DNA of 64,000 nt, from positions 1 to 64,000 of the forward strand of contig JAVZNR010000005.1 in assembly GCA_038882715.1 (NCBI GenBank), given 5' to 3'. Below are positions 8,502-16,658 of the stretch, one piece after another. Source of the DNA: Candidatus Bathyarchaeia archaeon (GTDB lineage: Archaea; Thermoproteota; Bathyarchaeia; Bathyarchaeales; DTEX01). Position numbers and translations under genes: made by a program. The notes beneath the pieces were generated by a model. That model saw nothing but the letters and a program-made list of their open reading frames with translations. It ran no database searches and was not told where the DNA came from. How positions within the stretch are numbered: position 1 is the first letter of the stretch; the number at the start of each line of letters is the position of its first letter.

Positions 8502-9884
8502 GAGGCCGCGCGGATTAAGGATGTTGTTTGGATCAAACACCCTTTTTATGCTTCTTAGGATCTCAAGATGCTTCTCACTTAGAACCATGCGCAGGTTTTC
8601 AAGCCTTATTTTTCCGAGACCATGCTCACCAGTTATCGTACCGCCCAAGCGCACAGCTTTCTCGTAAATTTCATTCTTTATCTTCTTCACCATATCCTCG
8701 CTTTCTATCCCCTCTTTCATTATGTGCACGTGAAGGTTCCCGTCACCAGCATGACCGTAGGCTGGTAAATACACACCGTACTTCGAGCTTATCGCATCGA
8801 CCTCGTTCATTAGCTCCTCTAGGCAGCTCGGCGGAACAGTTACGTCCAGAATATCTATCATGTTCGGCTTAAGAGCCGTATAGATATTGCTTCTCACCTT
8901 TAGAATCCTATTCTGCTCTTCAGGAGTCTCGGCAAGCAATATATCTAGGGCATTGTTAGCCTCGCATATCAGCGATATTTCCTCGCAAGCCCTTAAAACC
9001 TCCTCTTGACTCATCCCATCCAGAATAATTATTAGTTGAGCAAAGCCTTTTTGAACAGGCCAGCTCTCATTCAAATGCTTAGCGGCCTCCAGTATCTCGT
9101 TTATTTGGATGTACTCTATTGCTAAAGGCATAACGCCCGACCTCAATATCGCCGGAACAGTTTTTAATGCGTCTGAACGCTTATCGAAGGGGATAACCAA
9201 CGTGACCATGGATCTGCTTTTCGGAAAAAGCCTTATCACAGCCTTCGTTATAACGCAGAGCGTTCCCTCGCTTCCAATAATCAGCTGCATTAAGTCATAG
9301 CCAACATTATTCTTCAGAATCTTACCACCCAATGATAAGATCTCGCCTGTTGGAAGAACGACCCCCAAGCCCCTAATATAATTTCTCATGACGCCATACT
9401 TTATGGCTCTAGCCCCGCCAGCATTAGTCGCTATCAGCCCACCGATCTGGGCGCCTTCGTCACCCGGATGAGGAGGGAAAAATAGGCCGGCTTCTTCCGC
9501 AGCCTTAATTAAATCGCCTAGCGTTGCTCCGGCTTCGGCGACAGCCATAAGGTTATCTCTATCTACTTCAATTCTACTCATGCGCTCAAGCGAAAGTATT
9601 ATGCCCGGCTCGGTTGGAACAGATCCTCCGACCAGCCCAGTTCTTCCACCAACAGGGAAGACCGGGATTTTTCTATCGTTGGCAATTTTAAGGATTAACG
9701 AAACCTCTTTTGTTGAGGAAGGTTTAACGAGGATCAGGTTTTCAGCCGGTTTAGGTCTAATTGGTTCAGGGGTTTCATCCCTCAAGTAGCTCTCCATGAG
9801 ATCTCTTTGGGTTATAACCCATCTCTCGCCAACTATCCCCTTTAAATCCTCAACAACAGCGTTTAAAAAATTGGAGGACATCAT
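8496..9884 (-). CDS. FAD-linked D-lactate/glycolate dehydrogenase (GlcD/LctD type)
   Basis: 462 residues. The N-terminal PCMH FAD-binding domain shows VFPVGGRTGLVGGS, PHPGDEGAQIGGLIATNAGG and GSEGTLCVITKA. The C-terminal domain has YGHAGDGNLH and GEHGLG metal-site motifs. The family oxidises 2-hydroxy acids such as D-lactate or glycolate. It directly follows etfB-etfA with a 4-bp overlap, the gene set of the Acetobacterium woodii electron-confurcating lactate dehydrogenase (LctBCD), so ETF is the probable electron acceptor. The exact substrate cannot be read from sequence. Confidence 0.88.
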   Translation of the reverse strand: MMSSNFLNAVVEDLKGIVGERWVITQRDLMESYLRDETPEPIRPKPAENLILVKPSSTKEVSLILKIANDRKIPVFPVGGRTGLVGGSVPTEPGIILSLERMSRIEVDRDNLMAVAEAGATLGDLIKAAEEAGLFFPPHPGDEGAQIGGLIATNAGGARAIKYGVMRNYIRGLGVVLPTGEILSLGGKILKNNVGYDLMQLIIGSEGTLCVITKAVIRLFPKSRSMVTLVIPFDKRSDALKTVPAILRSGVMPLAIEYIQINEILEAAKHLNESWPVQKGFAQLIIILDGMSQEEVLRACEEISLICEANNALDILLAETPEEQNRILKVRSNIYTALKPNMIDILDVTVPPSCLEELMNEVDAISSKYGVYLPAYGHAGDGNLHVHIMKEGIESEDMVKKIKNEIYEKAVRLGGTITGEHGLGKIRLENLRMVLSEKHLEILRSIKRVFDPNNILNPRGLL

Positions 9885-10885
9885 TTAATCAACCCTTTCA
9901 CCCTTTTAATCTCATTAATTAATGGGTAAATTATCTCATATAAATCTCCTATCACATAGTAGTCTGAGACGCTTATTATCGGCGCGGACGGATCCTTGTT
10001 AACTGCGATGATCAGGTCTGAATCCCTCATGCCGAACAAATGTTGAGGAGCGCCTGATATCCCGAGGGCTATGTAAACTTTAGGCTTGACAACGTTTCCG
10101 CTAAATCCAACCTGATGCTCCCTACCTATCCACCCATCGTCGACGAGAGGTCTACTTGAACCTAAGGCACCGCCCAGAAGCGTAGCTAACTCCTGTAGGA
10201 TCTTAAAGTCTTCCGGGCTTCTTAACCCCCTGCCGGCGGCTACAATAACATCTGCTTCAGGAATGTTTACGCCCCTAATCTCGACTTTATCTAAAATCTC
10301 TATTCCCGTTTTCTCCGGAACATCGGCTTCCCTAACTATTATTTCACCCCTCCTACTTGGATCCCTATTTAAGGGCTTCATAACCCTGTATCTGACGGTT
10401 GCCATCTGAGGTTTAGTTCTAGTTTTTATCTGCGCCATAATATTGCCGCTGAAAGCAGGTCTAATCTGCAGAAGGTTCCCATCCTCATCAAGATCCAGAT
10501 CAACGCAGTCAGCGGTTAAACCGGTTCTTAAAGCCGCTGCAACTCTAGGCGCAAGGCTCCTACCAATCCTAGTAGCGCCTATCAGGAATATGTCGGGTTT
10601 CACCTCACTAACAATCTTAACGATATTATGCTTGTATTTAACAACATCGAATTCTCTGAGGGAGGGATGGTCAATAAGGTAAACCTTATCTGCACCATAA
10701 TAAATCAACTCTTTCGCCTCGTTTACAAGGCCGTATCCTAGGAGAACCGCGCAGAGAGAATTTTTGAGCCTATCCGCGAGCTCCCTACCTTTACCGAGCA
10801 GCTCATATGTTACGTTATGTATCCTGCCATCTTCCTGCTCGGCAAAAACTAGGACGCTGCATTCATCAGACATATTTAACCCCAC
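9881..10885 (-). CDS. etfA: Electron transfer flavoprotein alpha subunit
   Basis: 334 residues. The C-terminal FAD-binding segment has GFSGNVVKPKVYIALGISG and QHLFGM, the EtfA/FixB signature, with AAGRGLRSPEDF before it. It pairs with EtfB and here presumably accepts electrons from the neighbouring FAD dehydrogenase. It lacks the N-terminal ferredoxin domain present in A. woodii LctC. The GTG at 10885 overlaps the etfB stop by 1 nt; the ATG at 10873 (MSDECSV) is an equally plausible start. Confidence 0.93.
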   Translation of the reverse strand: MGLNMSDECSVLVFAEQEDGRIHNVTYELLGKGRELADRLKNSLCAVLLGYGLVNEAKELIYYGADKVYLIDHPSLREFDVVKYKHNIVKIVSEVKPDIFLIGATRIGRSLAPRVAAALRTGLTADCVDLDLDEDGNLLQIRPAFSGNIMAQIKTRTKPQMATVRYRVMKPLNRDPSRRGEIIVREADVPEKTGIEILDKVEIRGVNIPEADVIVAAGRGLRSPEDFKILQELATLLGGALGSSRPLVDDGWIGREHQVGFSGNVVKPKVYIALGISGAPQHLFGMRDSDLIIAVNKDPSAPIISVSDYYVIGDLYEIIYPLINEIKRVKGLIK

Positions 10886-11679
10886 TACAGAATCTTGTTT
10901 TCCATGAGAATCTGAACGACCTTTTTGGCCACTTCATTAGGCGGCCCGGATATCATTTGGCCGCGCCTCTTTTCGGCTGTTGGAGTAAAGACTCTGATTA
11001 CGCGTGTGGGCGAACCGTCAAACCCGAAATACTGTGGATCAGCGACTTCAGTTAAATCCTCGTATCTCCAAATTGTTACTGGCACCCGCATCGCCTTTAA
11101 CTTATCCCTTAAACTCGGCAAGCGTGGAGCGTTCACATCCTTTGTCACCGTTATTAGAGCCGGCAAACTAAGCCTAATGATATAGTGGCTTCGCTCCATC
11201 CTAGCCTTAACAACAATGTTATGCTCATCCACATGCTGAATCTCCTCAACAAACGCAGCGTGAGGAACATTAAGAAACTCGGCGACCTCAGGTCCAACCT
11301 GAGCTGTATCCCCGTCAACCGTTTTCTCACCGCAAATAACTAGGTGAAAGGAGCCGATCTTCCTTATCGCCGCCGCGAGGGTGTAGGCGGTTGCCAGAGT
11401 ATCGGCGCCAGCAAACCTCTCGTCCGACAACAGTATCGCCCTATCAGCCCCTCTCGCAAGCGCATCCCTAAGCATCTCCTCAGCCTTCATTGGGCCCATG
11501 CTTATCGCGGTCACTAAGCCCCCAAGCTTCTCTTTTATCTGTACTGCGGCCTCAAGAGCGTTTAAATCGAAGGGGTTTGTTGTGGCTCCGGCTGAACTCC
11601 TATCGAGGCGTCCCTTCTCAGGGTCGAATCGAACCTTCTCGATTTCAGGAACCTGCTTCATGAGAACTATTATATTCAA
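10885..11679 (-). CDS. etfB: Electron transfer flavoprotein beta subunit
   Basis: 264 residues with the EtfB/FixA signature: MKQVPEIE at the N-terminus, NPFDLNALEAA, and the nucleotide-binding GEKTVDGDTAQVGPE. The partner gene etfA follows with a 1-nt overlap and the dehydrogenase after that, implying one transcript. Whether this ETF bifurcates cannot be decided by eye. It lies 30 bp downstream of proS on the same strand. Confidence 0.93.
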   Translation of the reverse strand: MNIIVLMKQVPEIEKVRFDPEKGRLDRSSAGATTNPFDLNALEAAVQIKEKLGGLVTAISMGPMKAEEMLRDALARGADRAILLSDERFAGADTLATAYTLAAAIRKIGSFHLVICGEKTVDGDTAQVGPEVAEFLNVPHAAFVEEIQHVDEHNIVVKARMERSHYIIRLSLPALITVTKDVNAPRLPSLRDKLKAMRVPVTIWRYEDLTEVADPQYFGFDGSPTRVIRVFTPTAEKRRGQMISGPPNEVAKKVVQILMENKIL

Positions 11680-11709
11680 ATAAACACGTCTCCTAGGGCA
11701 GGTTTCCTC

Positions 11710-13134
11710 CTAATATGCTCTCGCCACATATACGATTCTCTTCGCATCGCGCCCACATATTACGCATGGCTTATCAGGCTTCTCTTCGACATCGATTCTA
11801 TGGCCCCTTATCTCTCCGCCAGAAACCTCCCTTATTTTCTCGGCGCACTCTACGCTCTCACACCAGCAGACCCTCGCAATCTTCCTGCCCAATTTGACTA
11901 TCTCGCTGAGCAAGGATTGATCATCGGCATCGATAATGAACTCTTTAAGAGTTGAACTGCTCCTTTCTTCCAGCTCCCTCGTTATCTCGGTAAAGAGGCT
12001 TCTTATAGCTGAGACAGCGTCCTCAAGGGCGACAACAGATCTCTTTAAGTCAACCCTTTTAACGAGTGTAACTTTCCTCTCTTTCTGATCTCTAGGCCCA
12101 ACCTCAACTCTAACTGGTACGCCGAACTTCTCCCAATAATAGTATTTCTCTCCGGGGGTCTTATCTTCAGATACATCTAAGTGAACCCTTATGCCGCCTG
12201 ACTTAATCACCTCGTAGACTTCTTTCGCATAGGCGTCTACTTCACGCGCAGTCCCTTTATACAGGATTGGAACTACAACTACCTGTATCGGCGCAATATC
12301 TGGCGGAAGAATGAGACCGTGATCATCGCTGTGCTGAGCTATTATGGCGGCTACAACGCGGCTTAAACCGAAGCCGTAGCATGTCTGAAAAACATTTTTA
12401 TGTACGCCATCGACATCCTCATACGTTATCTCGAATGCTTTAGCAAAGTTCTCGCCGAGATTATGTACAGTACCTATCTGGTTTACTCTACCATCAGGGT
12501 TCCAAGCATCAAACGCTATAGAGTAAACTGCGCCGGCAAACTTGTCGAAGTCCGGCCTCTTTAAGACAAGATAGCTTAAACCTAAGCGCTTAAAGACATA
12601 GTTGTAGATCTCTATCGCCTCCATAACCTGCTTCTCAGCCTCCTCCCATGATTTATGCGCTGTGTGAGCCTCGTTCCAGAGGAACTCCCTCATTCTCAGT
12701 AGGGGCCTAGTGGCCTTGGTTTCATATCTGTAGACTGCGACGCTCTGGTAAACCTTGAGGGGCAGATCGGCGTGAGATCTGATCCATAAAGCGAACATAG
12801 GATACATGGCTGTCTCAGAAGTTGGTCTTAAAAGAAGCCTTTTATCGAGCTCCCTATCACCCGCATGTGTAACCCAGAAAACCTCTGAACTAAAGCCTTT
12901 AATATGCTCAGACTCCTTAGCAAAGGCGTCTTCAGGAATGACGATTGGGAAAAGCATTGGAACATGTCCTGTCTCATCGAGCTTCCTTTCAAGAATCTCA
13001 ATTATATTTTTAATTATTTTGAAGCCCCACGCTTTGTACACGGCGAAGCCTTTGACCGGATACCTATTGTCAAGTATGTCGGCGTTGAAAAGTATTTCAT
13101 CAAACCATTCGCTGAAGTTTTCAAACTTCTTCAT
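11710..13134 (-). CDS. proS: Prolyl-tRNA synthetase, archaeal/eukaryotic type
   Basis: Class II synthetase charging tRNA-Pro. Motif 2 region (YRYETKATRPLLRMREFLWNE splits around the conserved Arg residues), motif 3 (GFGLSRVVAAI), the anticodon-binding domain and a Cys-rich C-terminal domain (CVICGRD, VAYARAY-like end) identify the archaeal form without the bacterial editing insert. I place the start at the ATG at 13134 (MKKFENF), giving 474 residues. The frame stays open to 13212, but a TATA box lies at about 13166-13176, so the longer version would begin inside its own promoter. Confidence 0.93.
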   Translation of the reverse strand: MKKFENFSEWFDEILFNADILDNRYPVKGFAVYKAWGFKIIKNIIEILERKLDETGHVPMLFPIVIPEDAFAKESEHIKGFSSEVFWVTHAGDRELDKRLLLRPTSETAMYPMFALWIRSHADLPLKVYQSVAVYRYETKATRPLLRMREFLWNEAHTAHKSWEEAEKQVMEAIEIYNYVFKRLGLSYLVLKRPDFDKFAGAVYSIAFDAWNPDGRVNQIGTVHNLGENFAKAFEITYEDVDGVHKNVFQTCYGFGLSRVVAAIIAQHSDDHGLILPPDIAPIQVVVVPILYKGTAREVDAYAKEVYEVIKSGGIRVHLDVSEDKTPGEKYYYWEKFGVPVRVEVGPRDQKERKVTLVKRVDLKRSVVALEDAVSAIRSLFTEITRELEERSSSTLKEFIIDADDQSLLSEIVKLGRKIARVCWCESVECAEKIREVSGGEIRGHRIDVEEKPDKPCVICGRDAKRIVYVARAY

Positions 13135-13163
13135 AGACTCATTCCATCTTAAGATAGCACTCG

Positions 13164-13178
13164 CGATTATAAATTTTA
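13164..13178 (-). promoter_or_regulatory. Putative proS promoter
   Basis: On the minus strand AAATTTATAATCG forms a TATA box centred about 37 nt upstream of the proS ATG at 13134. The predicted transcript would start near 13144-13146, leaving a leader of about 10 nt. It decides the start of proS. Confidence 0.5.
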
Positions 13179-13249
13179 TTGTGTCTCTAGGTAGATTTTT
13201 AGGCTTCCTCATAAAAATAGATTAATTGAGGAGGAAGGAGCTGAGAAAA

Positions 13250-13660
13250 ATGAGCCACGAGTATGAAGAGATGCTGAATGAAGCGTATAAGCAGCTTCCA
13301 TCGGAGGTCTTCAAGCGTGAAAGGCTTGAGGTGCCGAGAGCCTCCTCCGCAACGTTTGGTTCAAGGACTTTTCTAAACAACTTCAGGGAAATATGCGATA
13401 CTTTAAATAGGGATCCGGTACACGTCTTAAGATACTTGTCGAAGGAGATGGCGACCTCAGGCGCGATCGAGGGCTCAAGAGCCGTCTTCCAAGGAAGATT
13501 TGAAAACGAGGACTTTGATAGGCTTATTAGGCGCTACATGGAGGAGTTCGTCATATGCCCGATTTGCAAGAGGCCTGATACAAAAATTATTAAGGAAAAG
13601 AGGTTTAATTTTTTGGTGTGCGAAGCTTGCGGGGCCAAGTCGCCGGTTAGACGCATATAA
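13250..13660 (+). CDS. eif2b: Translation initiation factor aIF2 beta subunit
   Basis: 136 residues from the ATG at 13250, which follows a strong ribosome binding site (GAGGAGGAAGGAG); the TTG at 13226 is inside that site and unlikely. The protein has the aIF2-beta core (helix, then FLNNFREICDTLNRDPVHVLRYLSKE split by the fold) and a C-terminal zinc ribbon CPICKRPDT...CEACGAKSPVRRI. aIF2 delivers initiator Met-tRNA to the small subunit. The DUF424 gene follows at once, a common archaeal pairing. Confidence 0.95.
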   Translation: MSHEYEEMLNEAYKQLPSEVFKRERLEVPRASSATFGSRTFLNNFREICDTLNRDPVHVLRYLSKEMATSGAIEGSRAVFQGRFENEDFDRLIRRYMEEFVICPICKRPDTKIIKEKRFNFLVCEACGAKSPVRRI

Positions 13661-13691
13661 GCGCATATAACTTGAAGAGAAGGAAGGGATA

Positions 13692-13991
13692 TTGGAAGTA
13701 TATGTCAAAATTACTAAGTGGGGGAGGCACACTCTCCTAGCGGTATGCGACACGGATATACTTGGGAAGACGTTCAGGAAGGGCGGCATAGTCTTCGAGG
13801 TTAAAGAGGAGTTTTACAACGGCTATAAGACGACCGTGGAGAATGCTCTAGAATTAATTGAGAAGTCAACGATAGTTAACCTATGCGGACGAAACATAGT
13901 TGAAAAAGCGATTGAGAGGGGTTTCGTCCACCCAGAGGCAGTATTTGAGATATGCGGTGTCCTACATGCACAAATAATGAAGATGATATAG
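13692..13991 (+). CDS. DUF424 family protein
   Basis: 99 residues matching the archaeal DUF424 family as I know it: MEVYVKITKWG at the start, LLAVCDTDILGKTF, then FYNGYKT and NLCGRNIVEKAIERGFVHPEAV. Function unknown. It lies 31 bp after aIF2-beta on the same strand, which hints at a translation-related role. The start is TTG at 13692 behind a GAAGGAAGGG ribosome binding site. Confidence 0.8.
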   Translation: MEVYVKITKWGRHTLLAVCDTDILGKTFRKGGIVFEVKEEFYNGYKTTVENALELIEKSTIVNLCGRNIVEKAIERGFVHPEAVFEICGVLHAQIMKMI

Positions 13992-14003
13992 AGGGAAGAG
14001 AAA

Positions 14004-14153
14004 ATGAGGGTTGAGGAGAAGCGAATAATCGCATTACTAATCATACTCTTAGGGTTAACAATGCTCGCGGCGGGAATAATAACGAACCAGATAGAATACC
14101 TCCTAGACTTTATCAGAAAAATTTTTGAGCCATCAATTGCTGGCGCACCATAA
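14004..14153 (+). CDS. Small single-pass membrane protein (49 aa), unknown
   Basis: An ATG at 14004, 12 nt behind the DUF424 stop and preceded by GAGGGAAGAG, opens a 49-codon frame ending TAA at 14153. The peptide has a charged N-terminus (MRVEEKR), one hydrophobic helix (about residues 8-26) and an amphipathic tail. Tight coupling to aIF2-beta/DUF424 and the good ribosome binding site favour a real gene. I do not recognise the family. Confidence 0.5.
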   Translation: MRVEEKRIIALLIILLGLTMLAAGIITNQIEYLLDFIRKIFEPSIAGAP

Positions 14154-14224
14154 AATATGATCAGAAAAATTATTATCCTAGAGAAATCAGAAAATAATTT
14201 TTGTGTGAAACTCAGGCTACATGA

Positions 14225-14298
14225 GCCGGGGTGGCCGAGCGGCTAGGCGGCGGGCTGCAGACCCGCTGACATGGGTTCGAATCCCGTCCCCGGCTCCA
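14225..14298 (+). tRNA. tRNA-Cys (GCA)
   Basis: Complete cloverleaf: acceptor GCCGGGG pairs with CCCCGGC (14288-14294), D arm at about 14234-14248, anticodon stem GCGGG/CCCGC around the loop CTGCAGA with anticodon GCA at 14257-14259, and a T arm with TTCGAAT. U at position 73 is the usual Cys discriminator. The 3' CCA (14296-14298) is encoded. No intron. Confidence 0.95.
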
Positions 14299-14546
14299 AT
14301 AACATTATAAATAGTGATACTTGCCCAAGAAAGCAGCCCTAAGGTTTTTCTTAAGAATATTTCGTATGATTGTTGGCTTTTTGTCCCATTGCGAGTTACG
14401 AATAGACTTTGACGCTGAGGATAGAATGCTTGGAGGGAAACTGTAGAGAACTGACCCCGATAAAGCCGTAATCGAGAATAAAAATCCTTTAATTATGCCT
14501 TCTACGCAATATGTTGGGTTCGCCTATTCTGTATGCTTTTGGGTGG

Positions 14547-15353
14547 TTAAGTATCAGTTTTGAGATGTAGGAAGTCTGATTTAAAGACAGAAACAAGAAT
14601 AGAGACAAAAATAGCGGCTGTAAGAAAATAGAATGGGAAAACAGGGCTGGAAATGTTCTCCTTAGTGAATAGCGTGGTGTTTACTGCGTTTGTGGATGCG
14701 TGGTATAGTGATACGGTAAACAAGCTACCATGCGTGGAGTTGTAAATCCAAGTGTAGGAGATCGAGTATAGGGACGTGAAGATGGCGAACCAGAGGAAAT
14801 TAGGGTAGTTGACAGCCATCATGCTGTCTTTAACCGCGAAGTGTGGCCAGTGCCACGCCGCCCAAAATACTCCGATAATTAGGCTTGAAATAACAGCGTT
14901 ATGTTTCTTCTGCAGTGCTGGTAAAGCGTAGCCTCTCCACCCTATTTCCTCCCACATATTCATCAGGAAGCTCGTAATTAGAATCAGCGGAAACTCGGCC
15001 AGCTTCGTAAAGTCTAGAATACATGTTTCTCCAGCTATGGACCATAACAGGATTGAAGAGGCTGCGAGAACCAGGGGAATGAAAACCGCCGCCGAAAACC
15101 ATATCTTTGAAAAGCCCCTACGACCGAACTGGCCGAACAAATATTTTGTTCCTCTTCTCCCAGATTCAAGTTCTGCCACTATTAACGCGGCGATCGTTGG
15201 GGAGAAACCGCCGAAGATCACGAAAACAAAAACTAAATCAGATGGAAACATACCATATGAGGCTAAAATCCATGGGGCATAGGTTAAGCTGCCGATTAAT
15301 AGAACTAAGCTGAAATAATAAACGATAAGCTTATCCAAAATGGCCGGCACCAC
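14547..15353 (-). CDS. CPBP-family intramembrane metalloprotease 1
   Basis: 268 residues with about eight hydrophobic segments. The family signature WEEIGWRGYALPAL contains the EExxxR motif, and later His residues (WHWPHF, LYHAS) complete the probable metal site. The CPBP/Abi family includes CAAX-processing Rce1 and bacteriocin-immunity proteins; the substrate here is unknown. It overlaps its upstream paralogue by 23 bp, so the two are coupled and likely arose by tandem duplication. Confidence 0.85.
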   Translation of the reverse strand: MVPAILDKLIVYYFSLVLLIGSLTYAPWILASYGMFPSDLVFVFVIFGGFSPTIAALIVAELESGRRGTKYLFGQFGRRGFSKIWFSAAVFIPLVLAASSILLWSIAGETCILDFTKLAEFPLILITSFLMNMWEEIGWRGYALPALQKKHNAVISSLIIGVFWAAWHWPHFAVKDSMMAVNYPNFLWFAIFTSLYSISYTWIYNSTHGSLFTVSLYHASTNAVNTTLFTKENISSPVFPFYFLTAAIFVSILVSVFKSDFLHLKTDT

Positions 15354-16164
15354 TGGTTTTTAGTTTTAGGAAATCCTTTTTCTCTCGAACCATTCTTTTT
15401 GTCCCGAAGACCGCTAGGATAATCATGGCGACGGCTACTATTAGAACTAGGTAATATAATGGCCCAGTTCGCGTTTCAAAAACCGGGAACACAACGTATG
15501 TTGATAGGTTCACCATCGTATGGAATAGTAGGGTGGCGAAAACGCTGCCGCCAGTATTGTTGTAGATCCAAGTGAATAATACCGACATGAAAGCCATGGT
15601 GATAATTGAGCCTAGAAGCATTCCGATAGCAGCCTCATACTGAGGGCCCGGAGGCTGAGCCATGAAGTTTAAGGGTAGATGCCAGAAAGCCCAGATTACT
15701 CCAAGCATTACGCTTGAGACGAGAGCCGAGCGATGTCTTTGAAGACGGGGGAGCGCATAACCTCTCCAGCCGAACTCTTCCTGAAGAGGCCCTCCGAGAA
15801 AAAATATGTAAACAAGGTTCCATGGAACCAGCCAAGGCTGAGATAGCGCCGTCAATTCAGGTATGGCTCCTTCGCTTAACCATGCTAGAAAGAGGGAGAA
15901 GCCCGCGATAGCGGGCATTAACAGGAAAATCGGAGCGTACCATATTTTGTCAATTCTAGGATCAAAACCCTTCTTAAATAATTCTTTAACGCCCACCTTT
16001 CCCTCATTCATGAAAGTAAGTAAAAACGCGGCTACAAATGGACCAAACGGCGCTACATAAAGGTTTAAACCCCAAATTTGCAATAACCAGAAGAACCAAG
16101 ACCAGGCAAAGGCTATCAGAAAAAACAGCAGCAAACTATTACTTTCATAGCTACGCTGATTCAA
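15331..16164 (-). CDS. CPBP-family intramembrane metalloprotease 2
   Basis: 277 residues, multi-pass membrane protein with the CPBP motif LQEEFGWRGYALPRLQR followed by WAFWHLPLNF and LLFHTMVN. It starts with TTG at 16164 behind a clear GGAGGTTA ribosome binding site. It is the first of two tandem paralogues; both retain the Glu-Glu and His residues, so both may be active. Role unknown. Confidence 0.85.
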   Translation of the reverse strand: MNQRSYESNSLLLFFLIAFAWSWFFWLLQIWGLNLYVAPFGPFVAAFLLTFMNEGKVGVKELFKKGFDPRIDKIWYAPIFLLMPAIAGFSLFLAWLSEGAIPELTALSQPWLVPWNLVYIFFLGGPLQEEFGWRGYALPRLQRHRSALVSSVMLGVIWAFWHLPLNFMAQPPGPQYEAAIGMLLGSIITMAFMSVLFTWIYNNTGGSVFATLLFHTMVNLSTYVVFPVFETRTGPLYYLVLIVAVAMIILAVFGTKRMVREKKDFLKLKTSGAGHFG

Positions 16165-16658
16165 CTAAATAACCTCCACGATATTTTTCAGTCTTTTCTC
16201 CAACAGCGCTTCATGTAAATCGCTAAGCCTATATATTGCATAAGAATCGTGGTTTTCTCAGCAGTATATCCCATATATGTTTTCCAGTCTCCTTAGCGTT
16301 AAATTTAAGCCCACCAACAAGCAAAGAAAGCGGTCTTAATGCTCACTTTACAAGCTAGTGAAGCTCATCTTGAATGTTACTGATTAGATTAATAAGGATT
16401 TTGCTCCCTGCAAACGTAAGATGCAACCAAGCTTCCAGGCTTATGCAGATAGCCTCTATTTTCAGCTTTAAGCTGAGAGATTATTTTACCCACTTGCCTG
16501 CAAGGGTTACCCTTCAACAAAGGAGAAAAACTCCGGGAAAAATCACAAACAACAAATGATGCTTTGAGCATCTAGAGAGGGGGAAAGGGTGGGCTCGTAA
16601 TCACAAATTTTAATTTAATACTCCAATTTATCTCCAGCCTTTAGTTGGAGGAAATCTC
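16165..16658. other. Intergenic region, no gene seen; possible hoxH terminator hairpin
   Basis: About 490 bp between the CPBP pair and hoxH, both on the minus strand. Two opposed 60-residue frames (16374-16559, 16389-16571) show no family features or good start context and are probably noise. Small inverted repeats occur at 16558-16572 (GATGC/GCATC) and 16621-16650 (CTCCAA/TTGGAG, 18-nt loop). The latter sits just after the hoxH stop and might end the hydrogenase transcript. Confidence 0.4.

Noticed and set aside
13134-13212. 26-residue N-terminal extension of ProRS
   Set aside because: The extension overlaps a well-placed TATA box; the ATG at 13134 is the better start.
16374-16571. Two opposed 60-residue ORFs between CPBP and hoxH
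   Set aside because: Neither has a ribosome site, recognisable domain or operon context.
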